64,000 nt of DNA. Origin: Coniella vitis. Lineage: Eukaryota; Ascomycota; Sordariomycetes; Diaporthales; Schizoparmaceae. The position numbers and the translations under genes are program-made. Below the pieces are notes generated by a model that saw nothing but the letters and a program-made list of their open reading frames with translations, searched no databases and was not told the origin of the DNA. Of the stretch, positions 1-11,007 are shown piece after piece; within the stretch, counting starts at the first letter, position 1; each line of letters begins with the position of its first letter. The DNA lies in assembly GCA_011317545.1 (NCBI GenBank), contig WUJK01000001.1, positions 4,321,001-4,385,000 of the forward strand, given 5' to 3'.

Positions 1-296
1 CTGCCAGCCACCGCTCCGTCCTCCCATGCTGACCGGCTCGTCATACGCTTGCACCAAAAACCTGCCCTGCTTTTGCATACATCGAGACTACGAGGGGGTG
101 CGTTAGACTCCAAATAAACAGCCACACCCCCGCAGCTGTCCTGACCGACGACACACCCTCTCTTTTCCTGGATTCCCATTCCAGTTGCCACCCGTTCCTC
201 CCAAATCCCGCTTGTGACAAGCTCGCCGTACCCCGTCGGGTGCAAGGTGCAAAGGTGCAAAAAGGGTTGCCTCTTGCTGTTTACTTTTTTGTCCCA

Positions 297-2873
297 ATGT
301 CTCGGTGAGTTCTTCTGTCCCTTTGCCTCCCATCAACGCGAGGCCCGCTAGTATTTGTGCCTGTATTCGTTCATGTTCCTGCGCTGAGCCTGCTGTTTCC
401 TGTTGGCGCGCATCTTCTGTGGTGTGCTGAGTCCGATTCGTCCATCACTGAGCCGCAGCGCCCTCTGCACCCATCCAGCCGCCCACACACCCACACCCAC
501 ACAAGGCTCTGCTTGGCACCCCTCCTTTCGTTCCGATGACTATTAGACCGCTACTACCAGACACGCAGACACTGACCGCCTGATTTCGCTTTGCTATTTT
601 CCCCTCTGCAGAGAAAGGAGGTCCCGCCCCAATATTCCTGCCTCAAGTCAGACGTCGTCGCGCTCTGGGTCTGCGTCTCTCACCGACGAGGACGACGATT
701 CACAAGACGACTACAACCGTTCGCATTCTGCTTCTCCGGCAGAGGACGACGATTGGGACCGTCAGCACCCCGAGCTTGACCCTGACGACTCGGCCTCGGC
801 CTCGGCGGAACGTTATTATACTCGGTCTGGGAATCCACCGCGCTCTCACTCCGCACATCGTCATCAAGCCTCGCGCCAACACAGCATTCCTCGAGGACGA
901 GGTGTCCACCACGTCACTCCAGCGGCACAGATTCCTGCGCCACCATTCGCCCCAGTGCCTGGTTCTGAATATATGCCTGCCATGACAAGTGACGGGGCGT
1001 CCGGTTATCCCGAGTATGAAAACCACCACTATGCGCCGCATGCCCCATTGCACAACTATGACAGACGTCCCGGCTATCCCGGCTATCCACAGAGCGGCAT
1101 CAGTGGCTTTGCACCGCCTCACCCATACAGCAGACAAGTTGTGCCATGGGGGAACAACAACCCATTTGCCCCCCAAGGCGGCTTTTATGACCGCAGCCAC
1201 GAGATGATGCCCTATCACCACCAGCAGGGCTTCTATGGAGGCGCGGGACCTGTCGCACCCGCTGCCTATGGAATGCCGCACCACTTGCAGGGCTTGATGT
1301 ATTCAGCGCCTCCCCCACCCCCTACCGTTGTTGGAGCCAAAACACCAGAGCCCGAGGAGAAGAAGGTGGACCCCGAGCTTGAACGAATGAGACTGGAACT
1401 AAAACAACTCCAATTGGCCCGAGCTGAGGCTGCAGAAAAGCAACGGCAGGCTGAGTTGGAGCAAAAGATACGGCAAGATGCCGAACGACAGTTCAAGGAA
1501 CGTATGGAGGCCATGCGAGAAGCGCAAGAAGTCGCCAAGAAGGAAATCGAGGTTGCGCGAATAGCAGCCGAGGCCGCGGCACTTGAACGCCTTGAGGAAG
1601 CACGCAAGGTTGAGGAAGAGCGTCGTCGCGTCGAAGCCGAGCTGAAAGCGCAAGCTGCGCGCGAAGAGCGTGAGCGGATCGAAAGAGAGCGCAAAGAGGA
1701 GGAAAAGCGACAAAAAGAACATGCGCTCGCACTAGAAAAAGCCGAGCGCGATGCCAAGGAGAAATACGAGGCAGCCAAAGCTGCTGAAGAGGAGCGCAAG
1801 CTGGAGCTTGAGAAGCAGAGGCTTTTGATTGAGACGCAAACTAGAGAAAAGATTCTGGCCGATCAAAAGGCTGCAGAGGAGGCAAGAGTGGCTGCTGAAG
1901 CGAAAGCGGCCGAGGAGAAGGCTCGAAGAGAGCTTGCCGAAAAGCAGGCTATGCAAAAGGCCATTGAAGACTATGAGGCAGAGCTGGCCAAGGAAAAGAA
2001 GGCCGCTGAGGAGAAAGCTCAAGCCGAGGCTGCTGCCAAGCTCCGATTCGAAGATGAGGCACGCATCGCTGCCGCGGCTGCCGAGGCCGCAGCAGAACAA
2101 AAGAAAAAAGATGACGAGGCCCTGAAGAACAGGATCCTAGCCGAGGCAAAGGAAGCTGAAGAAAAGGCTGCTGCAGCTGCTGCTGCCGCTAAACCACCAG
2201 ATCCTCCGGCGCCAGAGAAGGAGCCCATCAAGTTTAAGGATGCTGTAGGGAGAAAATACAGCTTTCCCTTTGCCATGGCTTCCAAGTGGCCGGTACGTAT
2301 ATCATGATTATTACCTGAACTTTTATGGCTCTATCACGGTACTAATGATGCCTTATGCAGACTATGCATCGGCTCATTGAGCAGGCTTTTGAGCACATTG
2401 AAACTCTTGGGCCGCACGTGCGTGAAGGCCACTATGATCTCGAAGGCCCTGAAGGCGAGCTCATTCTCAAGGAAATCTGGGAGACGACGGTCCAACCGGG
2501 CTGGCAGGTTACTATGAAAATGTGGCCCGCAAACAGCCATCCTCCACGGCGGACTGCGGGACCTATGCCATTCATGCCAAGCAACTTGACGCCGGAGCAA
2601 CAACGGCGCTTCGCCGAAGCTATGCGTAACCGCACATTCCAACAGTTTGGACCGCCGCGAGGGGGAGTGCCACCTGCTCCTATGCATCATCCCGGACAGA
2701 TTCCCGTTCCACCAACTGGATTTGCTCCTGCAGCTACTCAAAATCCGCACGTTCATATCGTAGATCCCATAAGCCGCGAGAGAAGACACAAGAAGGAAGA
2801 GAGACCTAGAGGAGCAGGTTTCAGAGGTTGGATTGTTGGAAATCCGCCAGCTAGAAAGTCCTCCAAGAAGTAA
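297..2873 (+). CDS. Coiled-coil protein with C-terminal ubiquitin-like domain
   Basis: Model join(297..304, 612..2292, 2361..2873), 733 aa. The ATG lies in an 8-nt first exon (ATGTCTCG before GTGAGT) that splices to 612 in frame to read MSRERRSRPNIP; upstream of the later in-frame ATG at 970 the frame is clearly coding (Ser/Asp/Arg-rich), which is why this start was chosen. Residues about 1-240 are low complexity and Pro/Tyr/His/Gly-rich. Residues about 250-530 are a long charged Ala/Glu/Lys/Arg coiled coil. Residues about 540-618, across the second intron (phase 0), match the fungal ubiquitin-like domain type (FKDAVGRKYSFPF ... GHYDLEGPEGELILKEIWE ... PGWQVTMKMWP). The C-terminus is basic. 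Ubiquitin-like domains of this type are common in large fungal proteins of unknown role, so I assign no function. The fold call is fairly secure; the first exon is inferred from splice logic. Confidence 0.8.
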
Positions 2874-4119
2874 GCGTTCTCTTCAGCGAACTTGATTGAA
2901 TGAGAGCTTTTGAAGAGCACATTATTAACTTTCTGTCACAGACGAACAAAGTAACCATCGAGTCAAACTGAAAAAAAAAAAAATTTGAAAGAAAAAAACC
3001 CCTCCTTTCTTCTTTCTCTGAATGGCTGGAGTTTTCGTGGTTTCATTGTTCATTAACCGGGAAATTTTCTTAAATCGTGTTTGGTTTTTGCTCTAACGAT
3101 ACCTTGTTGTTCACAGACGGAACGGCTTCTTTCAATATTTGCGAGACTTGTTCTTTCTTGAGCTTTACAATGCTTCTCAAATATTACTACGTGGTTGTCG
3201 GACGATACGAGGGGGTATATCATGTGCATGAAGGATGAGATGAACGAGAATGAGATGAATAAGACGAGAGATGATTCAAAATAATAAATATGAGTTGATT
3301 GAGACGCAGTGTTTCTGGCTATTCTTCTCATTTCTTTCATTATTGGCTTCTAGCATGGTGGGCATGGGAGGCACAACTGGGATGGTAACCTGCTGCCTTT
3401 CGGCACCGGGAATGATTATGGAATGGCCGCAAGTAAGGTTTCATTGGCATACTGGGACAAAGCTCGGACTTCTACTCACATATTCGGCCTCATATAAGCT
3501 GGGATGATTTAGATGAAGATTGTAGTGTGGCGGGGATGAAAATGGCAATGTAGGGAATAGAGTTATGGCCTCGATTGGGAAAGTCTACTCTCAACGTTTG
3601 GATCTTCATATCCTCTCAGCTAATTTGCACAATGAACGGCTTCTTTAACGGAGAGTTTTGGATGAACAAGCTCGCTTTTGATGATGCACTGGCTGGCTGC
3701 TTTCGTCAAAATCGGAATGTCTGAGGAGATTGTGTCCATGTGATTTCGTCTTCCTTTCTATATGCAATTATATGTGGTGATGCAATTCTTGTATCCTGAG
3801 TCCTGACCGACTAGTGACCGCCGGCCTCAAAATGTGGGTTTGTGTATAGATTCACTCGTCTGGCCATTTGTCCGATATATTGAGGGTGGAGATGTGACTT
3901 GTCTTGAACTTTCTTTTTGCCATTAAAGGGGGCTATCGCCGAATGGTGACGGACATGACGCATTGTCGGATTACTTTGCCGCTGCTGGGCAATTCATCAA
4001 CTTATTGGCCAATTTGCAGTAGATGATGCTGGCTAAAATTGTACTTGGTTGGGCCGGTTTGAATTGAATCATCCAAGGCACCGTGGGAATTTGTTCTTTG
4101 TCAAAGGGGTATGAATCAA
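2874..4119. other. Intergenic gap, convergent 3' ends
   Basis: About 1.25 kb between the 3' ends of the ubiquitin-like protein gene and COQ10. It has an A-tract near 2971-2996 and otherwise unremarkable sequence. I see no gene, RNA or repeat that I can support. Confidence 0.6.
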
Positions 4120-4839
4120 TCACCGCGTCGTGGAGCCGCTACCAAACAGCTGCCGCGCCCTCAACTCAAATGCATCAATCATCTTAGTCGCCGTCTCATC
4201 CGCCACCTTGGCAAGCATAACCTGCACGAGGGGATCCTCCAGCTGCATACTCAAATCCAAGTCCACTCTTGTCCATTCTCCTGTGAGTCCTGCTGCTATA
4301 TCCGCCGCTGCACGGGCAGGCGCGTTTGCATCCGCAACCGACCACTTGGTCGCGAGGCGCTTGAACGGATTCTGCCCTGCATCTTTTTCCCGTGCAAGCG
4401 CTTCCCCTTGTCCGCTGAGTGCTTCGACAGATTTGCCGGGTATGCAGACGATGCGGCTGGTGTAGGATTGGGTGATAGGCCCGAAGCCGATTGTGAGCTG
4501 GCCTTCTATGGGCCACTTTCTTGCTTTTGGTTCTTCTTGTTGTGCTGGGGACTGGGTTGAGGGTGATGTTGGAGATGTTGTGGTCGGGGACCAGGCCGTC
4601 ACGCGGCTGTGCTGACAAAACGGGAGAAACGAAGAGTAGGCGTCAACATCGACAATGAGGTCATAGAGGGCGGCGCGCGGATAGGGAAGCGTGCGTGAGA
4701 CATTAATTGTCAGGGGGGACGAGGAAGGGAGAAGGCTGTTGAGAAAGGTTCGACGTGGTGCCGCGGCGGCTGCTTTTTGGCGGGTGAGGGAGGAGCGGAC
4801 GAGGTTGGCGAGCGGTCGAAGGGGGCCCTTGGTGGCCAT
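4120..4839 (-). CDS. COQ10: Coenzyme Q-binding protein COQ10, mitochondrial
   Basis: Single exon, 239 aa. COQ10 is a START/polyketide-cyclase-like lipid-binding protein of the mitochondrial inner membrane needed for efficient coenzyme Q function in respiration. The N-terminal ~45 residues are basic and Ala/Ser/Arg-rich without acidic residues (ATKGPLRPLANLVRSSLTRQ), as expected for a mitochondrial presequence. The family signature follows (LPYPRAALYDLIVDVDAYSSFLPFCQHSRV) and then the beta-rich core containing LTIGFGPITQSYTSRIVC. The C-terminal helix (MLAKVADETATKMIDAFELRAR) closes the START fold. A Ser/Thr/Gln-rich insertion at about residues 85-105 is typical of filamentous-fungal versions. 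It is divergent from the downstream methyltransferase gene, sharing a ~480 bp promoter region. Confidence 0.93.
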   Translation of the reverse strand: MATKGPLRPLANLVRSSLTRQKAAAAAPRRTFLNSLLPSSSPLTINVSRTLPYPRAALYDLIVDVDAYSSFLPFCQHSRVTAWSPTTTSPTSPSTQSPAQQEEPKARKWPIEGQLTIGFGPITQSYTSRIVCIPGKSVEALSGQGEALAREKDAGQNPFKRLATKWSVADANAPARAAADIAAGLTGEWTRVDLDLSMQLEDPLVQVMLAKVADETATKMIDAFELRARQLFGSGSTTR

Positions 4840-5322
4840 ATTGAGAAATGGTGGGTTGATTGATGTGGTTTAGCGGGATGAGAGTGAGGAGCGTGTTGTT
4901 ACTGAGCGGCCATGATAATCGCGCGACTGGGTTCTGGAAACAAGTCAGGGCATCACTCCAAAGTACAGCATCTGGTCATGATCCAAAGACTTTGACGTCG
5001 TTTGTCGGTTCCGAGTTCGGCATTCCACCGTCAGCGGGACCCCAGCCAAGGACACCCCTACATAGTACATACCTTGGAAGCAAGCCACATACTATGTAAG
5101 CGCAGCCACAGATGAGGTGCAGGGCTCAGAAAAAAAAAAAAAGCTAGCGTGTAAGCCACATTGCGATAAGATCTCCTCCATAAAAAAAAAGTCCCCTGCC
5201 CAAAATTTCCTACGTTCAACCTTCCTTTGCCTTTCTTCACACCATCGTCTCGTAACTCGCTCCTCCAGCGATTACGACTGCGCATTGTCTCTCGCGCGCA
5301 ACCAAACAACAACGGCGAGGAC
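4840..5322. promoter_or_regulatory. Divergent intergenic region of COQ10 and the tRNA methyltransferase
   Basis: About 480 bp between two divergent start codons. It contains related ACATAGTACATACCTT and CATACTATGTAAG segments (5058-5099), in the same sequence family as the palindromic motif noted elsewhere in the window, and two A-tracts near 5129-5141 and 5181-5189. No ORF here looks real. Confidence 0.4.
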
Positions 5323-6702
5323 ATGGTGGCACCCGAAGAGGTCGCGGCATCTTCTGCTGCCCCTCGCGACGACGTTCAAGCAGCAGCGCAGCAAGCTGAT
5401 GCCTCAGCAGAGCCTCAGGTTAGGGCTGTTGCCGAGGATGAAAAGCTTGCTGCCGCTGTTGTGAGGTCGCTGGAAGTCACCGATGATGCAGTCAGCACTG
5501 CGCCTGTGCCTCCCAGTCGCTCGCACGACCCCCAGTACAACATGAAGCGCAGCGATCCGTTCCAGTTTGGCTCGCGTTTCCTCGAGGACGGTGATGATCC
5601 TTTCGAGTTCAACGCCTGGGACCACGTGGAGACTGACGATGCATACAAGGAGTACGCGGAGCAGCAGTACGAAATGCAGCGCCAGTCTCCCGTGTCTGAC
5701 TTTGATAAGAGTATGTTCTCTCTTTTCTTTCACTTCTTCCTGCTACTACACCTCCCCGGCCTTGGTGATGATTTACATAACATAGCATAGTTCATCTGAT
5801 TTCATGATGACTACATTGTATTTTTTAGTCTTTCGCTCCCATCTGATCTGGCCATCTTTCTGTCCTTTTTTCCCTTATATCATTCCAGGCAAATTTCATC
5901 TTTGCTGACTTGATAAACAGATCGCTTCAACTCTGATCCTGCCAAGTGGTGGAACTTGTTCTATAAGAACAACACCGCCAACTTTTTCAAGAACCGCAAG
6001 TGGCTCCAGCAAGAGTTTCCTGTGCTCGACAAGGTAACTAAAGAGGATGCCGGCCCAATCACGCTCCTGGAAATCGGAGCAGGTGCCGGCAACACTGCCT
6101 TTCCCATCCTGGCTCAAAACAAGAACCCCAAGCTCAAGATTCATGCTTGCGACTTCTCCAAGAAGGCCGTCGAAGTCATGCGTTCCCATGAGGGCTATGA
6201 TACAGAGCATATGCAGGCCGATGTGTGGGATATCGCGTCGGATGAACTCCCTCCGGGCCTTGAAGAGGGCTCGGTCGATGTGGCACTGCTCATCTTTATC
6301 TTCTCTGCACTGTCTCCCTTGCAGTGGAAGAAGGCCGTTGAGAATGTGTACCGAGTGCTCAAACCTGGTGGGGAAGTCTGCTTCCGTGATTATGGAAGAG
6401 GTGACCTCGCCCAGGTCCGCTTCCGAAAGGGACGGTACCTTGAGGATAACTTTTATATCCGTGGCGACGGCACGCGCGTGTACTTCTTTGAAAAGGACGA
6501 ACTGGCGTCCATCTGGACCGGCCAGAAGGACCACGCCGCTGTTGGTGCTACCGGTGAAGAAGCTGGCGAGACGTTGGCGGAACCGCTCTTTGACATTGAG
6601 GATCTTGGTGTCGATAGACGCATGTTGGTCAACCGTGCTCGCCGGTTGAAGATGTATAGATGCTGGCTGCAGGGTAAATTTAGAAAGAGAGAAGCCAAAT
6701 AA
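5323..6702 (+). CDS. tRNA (cytosine-32 N3) methyltransferase, TRM140/METTL2-6-8 type
   Basis: Model join(5323..5710, 5921..6702), 389 aa, with a 210-bp intron (GTATGT..ACAG) in phase 1. The start is the ATG at 5323; the reading frame is open further upstream but has no ATG. The family makes m3C at position 32 of tRNA-Thr/Ser using SAM. Visible signatures are the family-specific N-terminal stretch FNSDPAKWWNLFYKNNTANFF followed by FKNRKWL, the SAM-binding motif LLEIGAGAGNT, CDFSKKAVEVM, and the late motif RDYGRGDLAQVRF with FYIRGDGTRVYFF. The N-terminal ~60 residues are acidic and Ala-rich, as in fungal homologues. Yeast Trm140 is fused to an actin-binding segment that is absent here. It is tail-to-tail with the nitronate monooxygenase gene, 177 bp apart. 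Confidence 0.9.
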
Positions 6703-6879
6703 ACTACCTGCTGTTATTCACCCCAAATTGCCTGGGCGCGCCTGTTGGTTGACTGTGATACTGTCGTTTGGCTCTTGACGTTCGATACATGAGTCTTTCA
6801 TTACCCTCATGGGCCATCATCAACCTATCTACACTACTATGTTCTCAACTCGCCGCCCTCTCCAAGACTCGACTGTCAA

Positions 6880-7965
6880 TCACAGCCTACTGCTCCTCCC
6901 TCCAGCCAGATACACTCCACCCAACTTCAACATCTCCTCAGCCTGTACCACCATCTCCTCGACAATTTCCCCCGCGGGTTGCACTTTGCGGATACTCCCC
7001 GCCACCTGACCCATCAAATGCGGCACGTCAATCTCATTTCCTTCCTCAATATCCCACTCCAACGGGACCACTCCCTGATCACACAACTCCTTGATCTTCG
7101 CGGGCCGCGCGTGCCATGCGCGGATATACTCATTCACCTTCATCCGCAACGGCCGCCCCGAAATCACCAGCGTCCGCTCCGTCTCGTCGAACCCACACGA
7201 GACAATCTCGTCCTTGTGCACCTCGCTGCAGCCTGCTTCCACACTGGCAACGAACCGCGTACCGACCCACACCCCCGAGGCGCCTTGCATGAGCGCGCTG
7301 GCGAGACCGCGCCCGTCGGCAATGCCGCCTGCTGCCACCACCAGCGCTGGCTGTCTGGCACTCTTGCTCCCAAGCCGCTCGTTCAAGAACGCGGGGAAAT
7401 ACCCGCGCGCCACGTCCACCACAGCCGGAATCAGCACACTGCTTGCAATATTCCCCGTATGTCCGCCTCCTTCCCCGCCCTGCGCACAGATGATGTCCAC
7501 GCCCAGCTCCAGCGCTTTGACAGCATGCTTCGGGTGCCCGACCATGTTCATGACCAGAATCCCCGCTCCATGCAACCGTTCAATCACCGGCTTGGGCGGG
7601 ACCCCGACGGCGCTGACAAAGAGACTTGCGCCGGATTCAATGGTAATGTCAATCAGTTCGTCGAGTTTCCCACCCGTGTAATCGTGGTTGGTGGCGCGCG
7701 CGCCACCGCCCACTTGGGGCAGCGCGAGGTCCACGCCAAAGGGGAGGTTGGGAGAGGCGAGGCAGGCTTTGAGCTCCGAGATGATTTCGCGCAGTTGAGA
7801 CGGGGTGTACATGAAGCCGCCAATAACGCCGAGACCGCCTGCGTTCGAGACGGCGGCCGCGAGGCGCCCGTTGGAGGTGCGCGCCATGCCGGCGAGGAGG
7901 ATGGGGTGTTGGATGTTGAGGAGGGTGGTGAGAGGGGTGGTGATGGGGCCTTTGGGAGGGGCCAT
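6880..7965 (-). CDS. Nitronate monooxygenase (2-nitropropane dioxygenase family)
   Basis: Single exon, 361 aa. The family consists of FMN-dependent TIM-barrel enzymes that oxidise alkyl nitronates such as propionate-3-nitronate, usually seen as detoxification. Visible features are the N-terminal barrel strand (IQHPILLAGMARTSNGRLAAAVSNAGGLGVIGG), the phosphate/FMN-binding Gly-rich segment AQGGEGGGHTG around residue 180, the second Gly-rich segment VVAAGGIADGRGLASALMQGASGVWVGTRF, and a typical C-terminal helix ending in a short basic tail. The length is normal for fungal members. The ATG at 7965 immediately precedes the first conserved strand. No signal peptide or obvious peroxisomal tripeptide is present. 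Confidence 0.92.
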   Translation of the reverse strand: MAPPKGPITTPLTTLLNIQHPILLAGMARTSNGRLAAAVSNAGGLGVIGGFMYTPSQLREIISELKACLASPNLPFGVDLALPQVGGGARATNHDYTGGKLDELIDITIESGASLFVSAVGVPPKPVIERLHGAGILVMNMVGHPKHAVKALELGVDIICAQGGEGGGHTGNIASSVLIPAVVDVARGYFPAFLNERLGSKSARQPALVVAAGGIADGRGLASALMQGASGVWVGTRFVASVEAGCSEVHKDEIVSCGFDETERTLVISGRPLRMKVNEYIRAWHARPAKIKELCDQGVVPLEWDIEEGNEIDVPHLMGQVAGSIRKVQPAGEIVEEMVVQAEEMLKLGGVYLAGGRSSRL

Positions 7966-8841
7966 TGTGGGCGGAATTTAGATCGGTCGTGTGTTGGTGA
8001 TGTTGTGGCTGTCTCTTTCTTGGATTGAACGGAATGGTTGTTTCTGTATGTTCAGTCCGTCCCCGTCTCAAAGACCGTTGCAGTGTAAAGATGGCGCAGA
8101 GTGTACCAAAGGTTCCAAAGAATGTCGCGCGCTTCCAAATTGATGATGTTCAAAAGTGGCAGATTGCATAGGTTGGACTGAAAGGAAAGATATAGAACTG
8201 TCACAAGATGTGGACAAGAACACAATGTGCATACAAAAAGCTACAACACGCGAGAAATATGAAAATATCTTGAACAGTATCCTTGGCTGTCACTGACCGA
8301 CTGGCTGGCTGGTATCGAAAGTGCGGGGATGATATGCTGTTCGGGGGACCCAGCCGAGGTACCTGGGGTCAGCCTGAACGTGGGGATGTAAGGTCCAGGG
8401 AACGAACTTTTTCTCTCCGGCTTTGTGGAACTGTCACTGAGCCGCAAGAAGGCGACTTCTCAAAACGGTAAGTCTTCGTTACAAATGTCTGAATATGGCT
8501 GTGGGAGACTCAAATGGCAATCATCGTCATCACGAGATCTAGTCATGCAGCCAAACAAAGAAAGATATGAAACAAGGACAGTAAGTACCTTGTTGCGGGA
8601 TGCACACAAGCGCTTAGGGATCGTATTTTGTGAAGTCAAGCAAATATACAACTCTATGAACCAAGAACAAGAAACCCACACCAGTTTTGTAACTCTTTTT
8701 GTTTTTGTTTTTTTTTCCCCAGAAAAACAACCTTTTCTACCAACTAGGACAAGAAATGAGCAGAGCCCGCTACAACGTTTGCCTCTGCATGTTATCCGTG
8801 CCAAGCACTGGTTCTCGCTCCGCAACAACAACATGACTTGT
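7966..8841. other. Intergenic gap 5' of nitronate monooxygenase and 3' of ODC
   Basis: About 880 bp containing the promoter of the nitronate monooxygenase gene and the 3' untranslated region of the ornithine decarboxylase gene, including a T-tract near 8697-8718. Short open frames here show no recognisable protein character. Confidence 0.5.
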
Positions 8842-10245
8842 CTAGTTGTTGGCACTCATGACAGCTAGGGCACCCGGCTCGCTGCACACATAAATGACAT
8901 CGTGGCAGTCAGAAAAGCCATTGAAGCGTGTGGCGGAGCACTTGGTATAAGCACCCATGTCTTCAAAGTAGAGCCAGTCACCAACGTCCAACACTTGGGT
9001 AAAGCGAATGCTCTCGCTGATGCGGTCAATGCCGTCGCAGGTCGGGCCCCAAATGCTGTATTCAATGCCGTTGGACGCCACAGGCTTGGCAATAGCTGTG
9101 TTGTAGTACGTCTTGCCACCAGCACGCAGAATGTGGGCAATGGGGTTCTGGTGGTCGAACATGATGCTGCTAAAGTTGCCATAAACACCATCATTGACAT
9201 AGACCATGTAGCTGTGGTCAGCACCTGCTGCCTCGGCGGCATCCACGCCTTCATTCTCCACCGTGCGGCGAGCAATAATATTGCAAGCCAGAGTGAAGGC
9301 AGCCGAGGCATAGAACCGGCCAGGTTCGGCAATCAGGTTGATACCCGAGTGGACAGGGAAGTACTCGTCAAGAGCAAGTCGGAGCACTCCCGCCATCTTC
9401 TCAAAGGTTTCATCGCTGCAAAAACCGCCGCCGACGTCCAGTGTCCTCATGTCGAAGCCAAGTGCCGTGCCTTGCTGGAACACGGTGTGCGCGTCTTGGA
9501 CAGCCTTGAGGAAAGCCGCAGGATCAGACGCACCAGAGCCAACGTGAAAGCTGACACCGACCACCTTAAGGCCTAAATCGTGTGCTGTTTGCAGCAGACC
9601 CTGCGTCATGTCCATGGACGCTCCGAACTTGAGACTCAGGCGGCACAGGCTGGACGAGTCGTCGGTGTGGATGCGCAAAAAAAGCTCAGCCGTTGGATAG
9701 AGCTTGGCAATCTTGCGAAGCTCATCGGCATTGTCGAAGGTCATCTTGCGCACACCCTGGTTGGCCACATAGCGAACGTACGAGTTGGTCTTGCAGGGCT
9801 GGGCGTAGATGATGCGCTCAGGGCTCACTCCCATTGTGAGAACTTGCTCAATCTCAGTCTTGGAGGCGCAGTCAAAGCCAGTGCCCAGGCTGGCCAACAG
9901 GCGCAGCAGCTGGGGGTCCGGGTTGCATTTGACTGCGTAGAAGGGTTTGACGCGGGGAAGGTTGCGCTTCCACCGCAGGTGCTGCCGGTAGACCTCGCCA
10001 AGGTCTGCCACGAAGAAGGTATCCTCTTCACCTGGCTCGCAGTCCTCGTGATCAATGTTCTCCACGCGCTGGCGCAAGGCTTCGCCAATCAATTGCTTGG
10101 GCGAGACATGGCCGCGGAGGACTGGTTTGTCATGGTCGAAATCAGTGCCATGGTCGTCTATATTAGACTTGATGGTGGAAAAGACGCGATTATTGATGTA
10201 ATCGACAGATGTGATTGTATCGACGAGGGTAATTGCCATAACCAT
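8842..10245 (-). CDS. ODC: Ornithine decarboxylase
   Basis: Single exon, 467 aa, starting at the ATG at 10245 (MVMAITLVDTIT; a second ATG follows two codons later). The frame stays open upstream but contains no ATG. The enzyme is PLP-dependent and decarboxylates ornithine to putrescine, the committed step of polyamine synthesis. Visible signatures are the Schiff-base lysine in PFYAVKCNPDPQLL, LGTGFDCASKTEIEQVL, the Gly-rich phosphate site LDVGGGFC, EPGRFYASAAFTLA, and the catalytic cysteine in WGPTCDGIDRI near the C-terminus. The C-terminal YVCSEPGALAVMSANN is short. The N-terminal ~55 residues are variable, as in fungal homologues. An exceptionally long ATG-free leader lies upstream, suggesting translational or mRNA-level control by polyamines. 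Confidence 0.96.
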   Translation of the reverse strand: MVMAITLVDTITSVDYINNRVFSTIKSNIDDHGTDFDHDKPVLRGHVSPKQLIGEALRQRVENIDHEDCEPGEEDTFFVADLGEVYRQHLRWKRNLPRVKPFYAVKCNPDPQLLRLLASLGTGFDCASKTEIEQVLTMGVSPERIIYAQPCKTNSYVRYVANQGVRKMTFDNADELRKIAKLYPTAELFLRIHTDDSSSLCRLSLKFGASMDMTQGLLQTAHDLGLKVVGVSFHVGSGASDPAAFLKAVQDAHTVFQQGTALGFDMRTLDVGGGFCSDETFEKMAGVLRLALDEYFPVHSGINLIAEPGRFYASAAFTLACNIIARRTVENEGVDAAEAAGADHSYMVYVNDGVYGNFSSIMFDHQNPIAHILRAGGKTYYNTAIAKPVASNGIEYSIWGPTCDGIDRISESIRFTQVLDVGDWLYFEDMGAYTKCSATRFNGFSDCHDVIYVCSEPGALAVMSANN

Positions 10246-11007
10246 ATCCCAACGCTGCTCTTTTTGCAAAGATAGTGTTGGAAAGAGAGAGGGTGTCGTT
10301 CGTGGACTTTGTGTTGATGTTCCAGGAGGAATGCTAGGTTTCAAAGAAACCTGTTCAGGTGTTTACAGACTCGACAGATCGAGAAGGGTGTTAGGGTGGT
10401 CGGAATCGGTAGCAGACTGATCCCTGGATGGATTGGCGAGGCCTCCGCGACTCTCCCTCGTTGAGAGGAAGAGGCTCAGAAGTCCCCTTATGCGGCAGCT
10501 GAAAGGGGGGGTGGAGCGGCGGAACCTGGTGGTTGTGCAAGTTGTGCAACGGCGGCAGCAAGTCGAAGTGCTTATGGGCGTTCAGCAGAGGCGGCGGGAG
10601 GGGGCACGACGTTGATAATGTGAGGATTCTTTCGCTGGCTGAAATCTTGGTCTGAGACGAAATCAACGGCCGAGGAAGCCGTCGTAGCGGTGTGCCTTTG
10701 ATGGAGACCAAAGGCGAGTCCCAGTCCGGGGTAGGAAGGCAAGGACGAAGAAGGGGGTCGGTGGAGTCTGTCGTTCTCAAGACAGTCTGTTAACAACGCG
10801 GTTTCCCAGAGAGATGAGACGAGAGATGAAAGTAGAACAACCGAAGTCGAGGTTGCGGGCTCAGTAGGATACGAATGTTGTTTATGGCAGTGGCGCCAGC
10901 TCTCCCGTGACCGAGTGAGGTGTTTTTCAAAGCCAAGGAAAAAAAAAAAAGGTTGGTCGGTGAGGCGCTAACGCCGTCGTGCGTAAAACACCACAGTAGG
11001 ATCCCAC
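10246..11007 (-). promoter_or_regulatory. Long AUG-free 5' leader candidate of ornithine decarboxylase
   Basis: In 762 nt directly upstream of the ODC start there is not one CAT on the plus strand, so not one ATG in the sense direction; about a dozen would be expected by chance. The first sense-strand ATG is at 11008-11010. This fits a long 5' untranslated region kept free of upstream starts, and fungal ODC mRNAs are known for long leaders. The actual transcription start and any leader intron cannot be seen from sequence alone. Confidence 0.5.

Noticed and set aside
5227..5322. 32-codon N-terminal extension of the tRNA methyltransferase
   Set aside because: The only start is TTG; the ATG at 5323 gives a normal-length protein.
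6979..8028. 349-codon plus-strand frame over the nitronate monooxygenase
   Set aside because: Antisense to a clear FMN enzyme, with His/Arg-rich, domain-free translation.
9580..10275. 231-codon plus-strand frame over ODC
   Set aside because: Antisense to the ODC catalytic domain; no family resemblance.
10246..10344. In-frame N-terminal extension of ornithine decarboxylase by 33 codons
   Set aside because: The extension begins with TTG and contains no ATG; the first ATG is at 10245.
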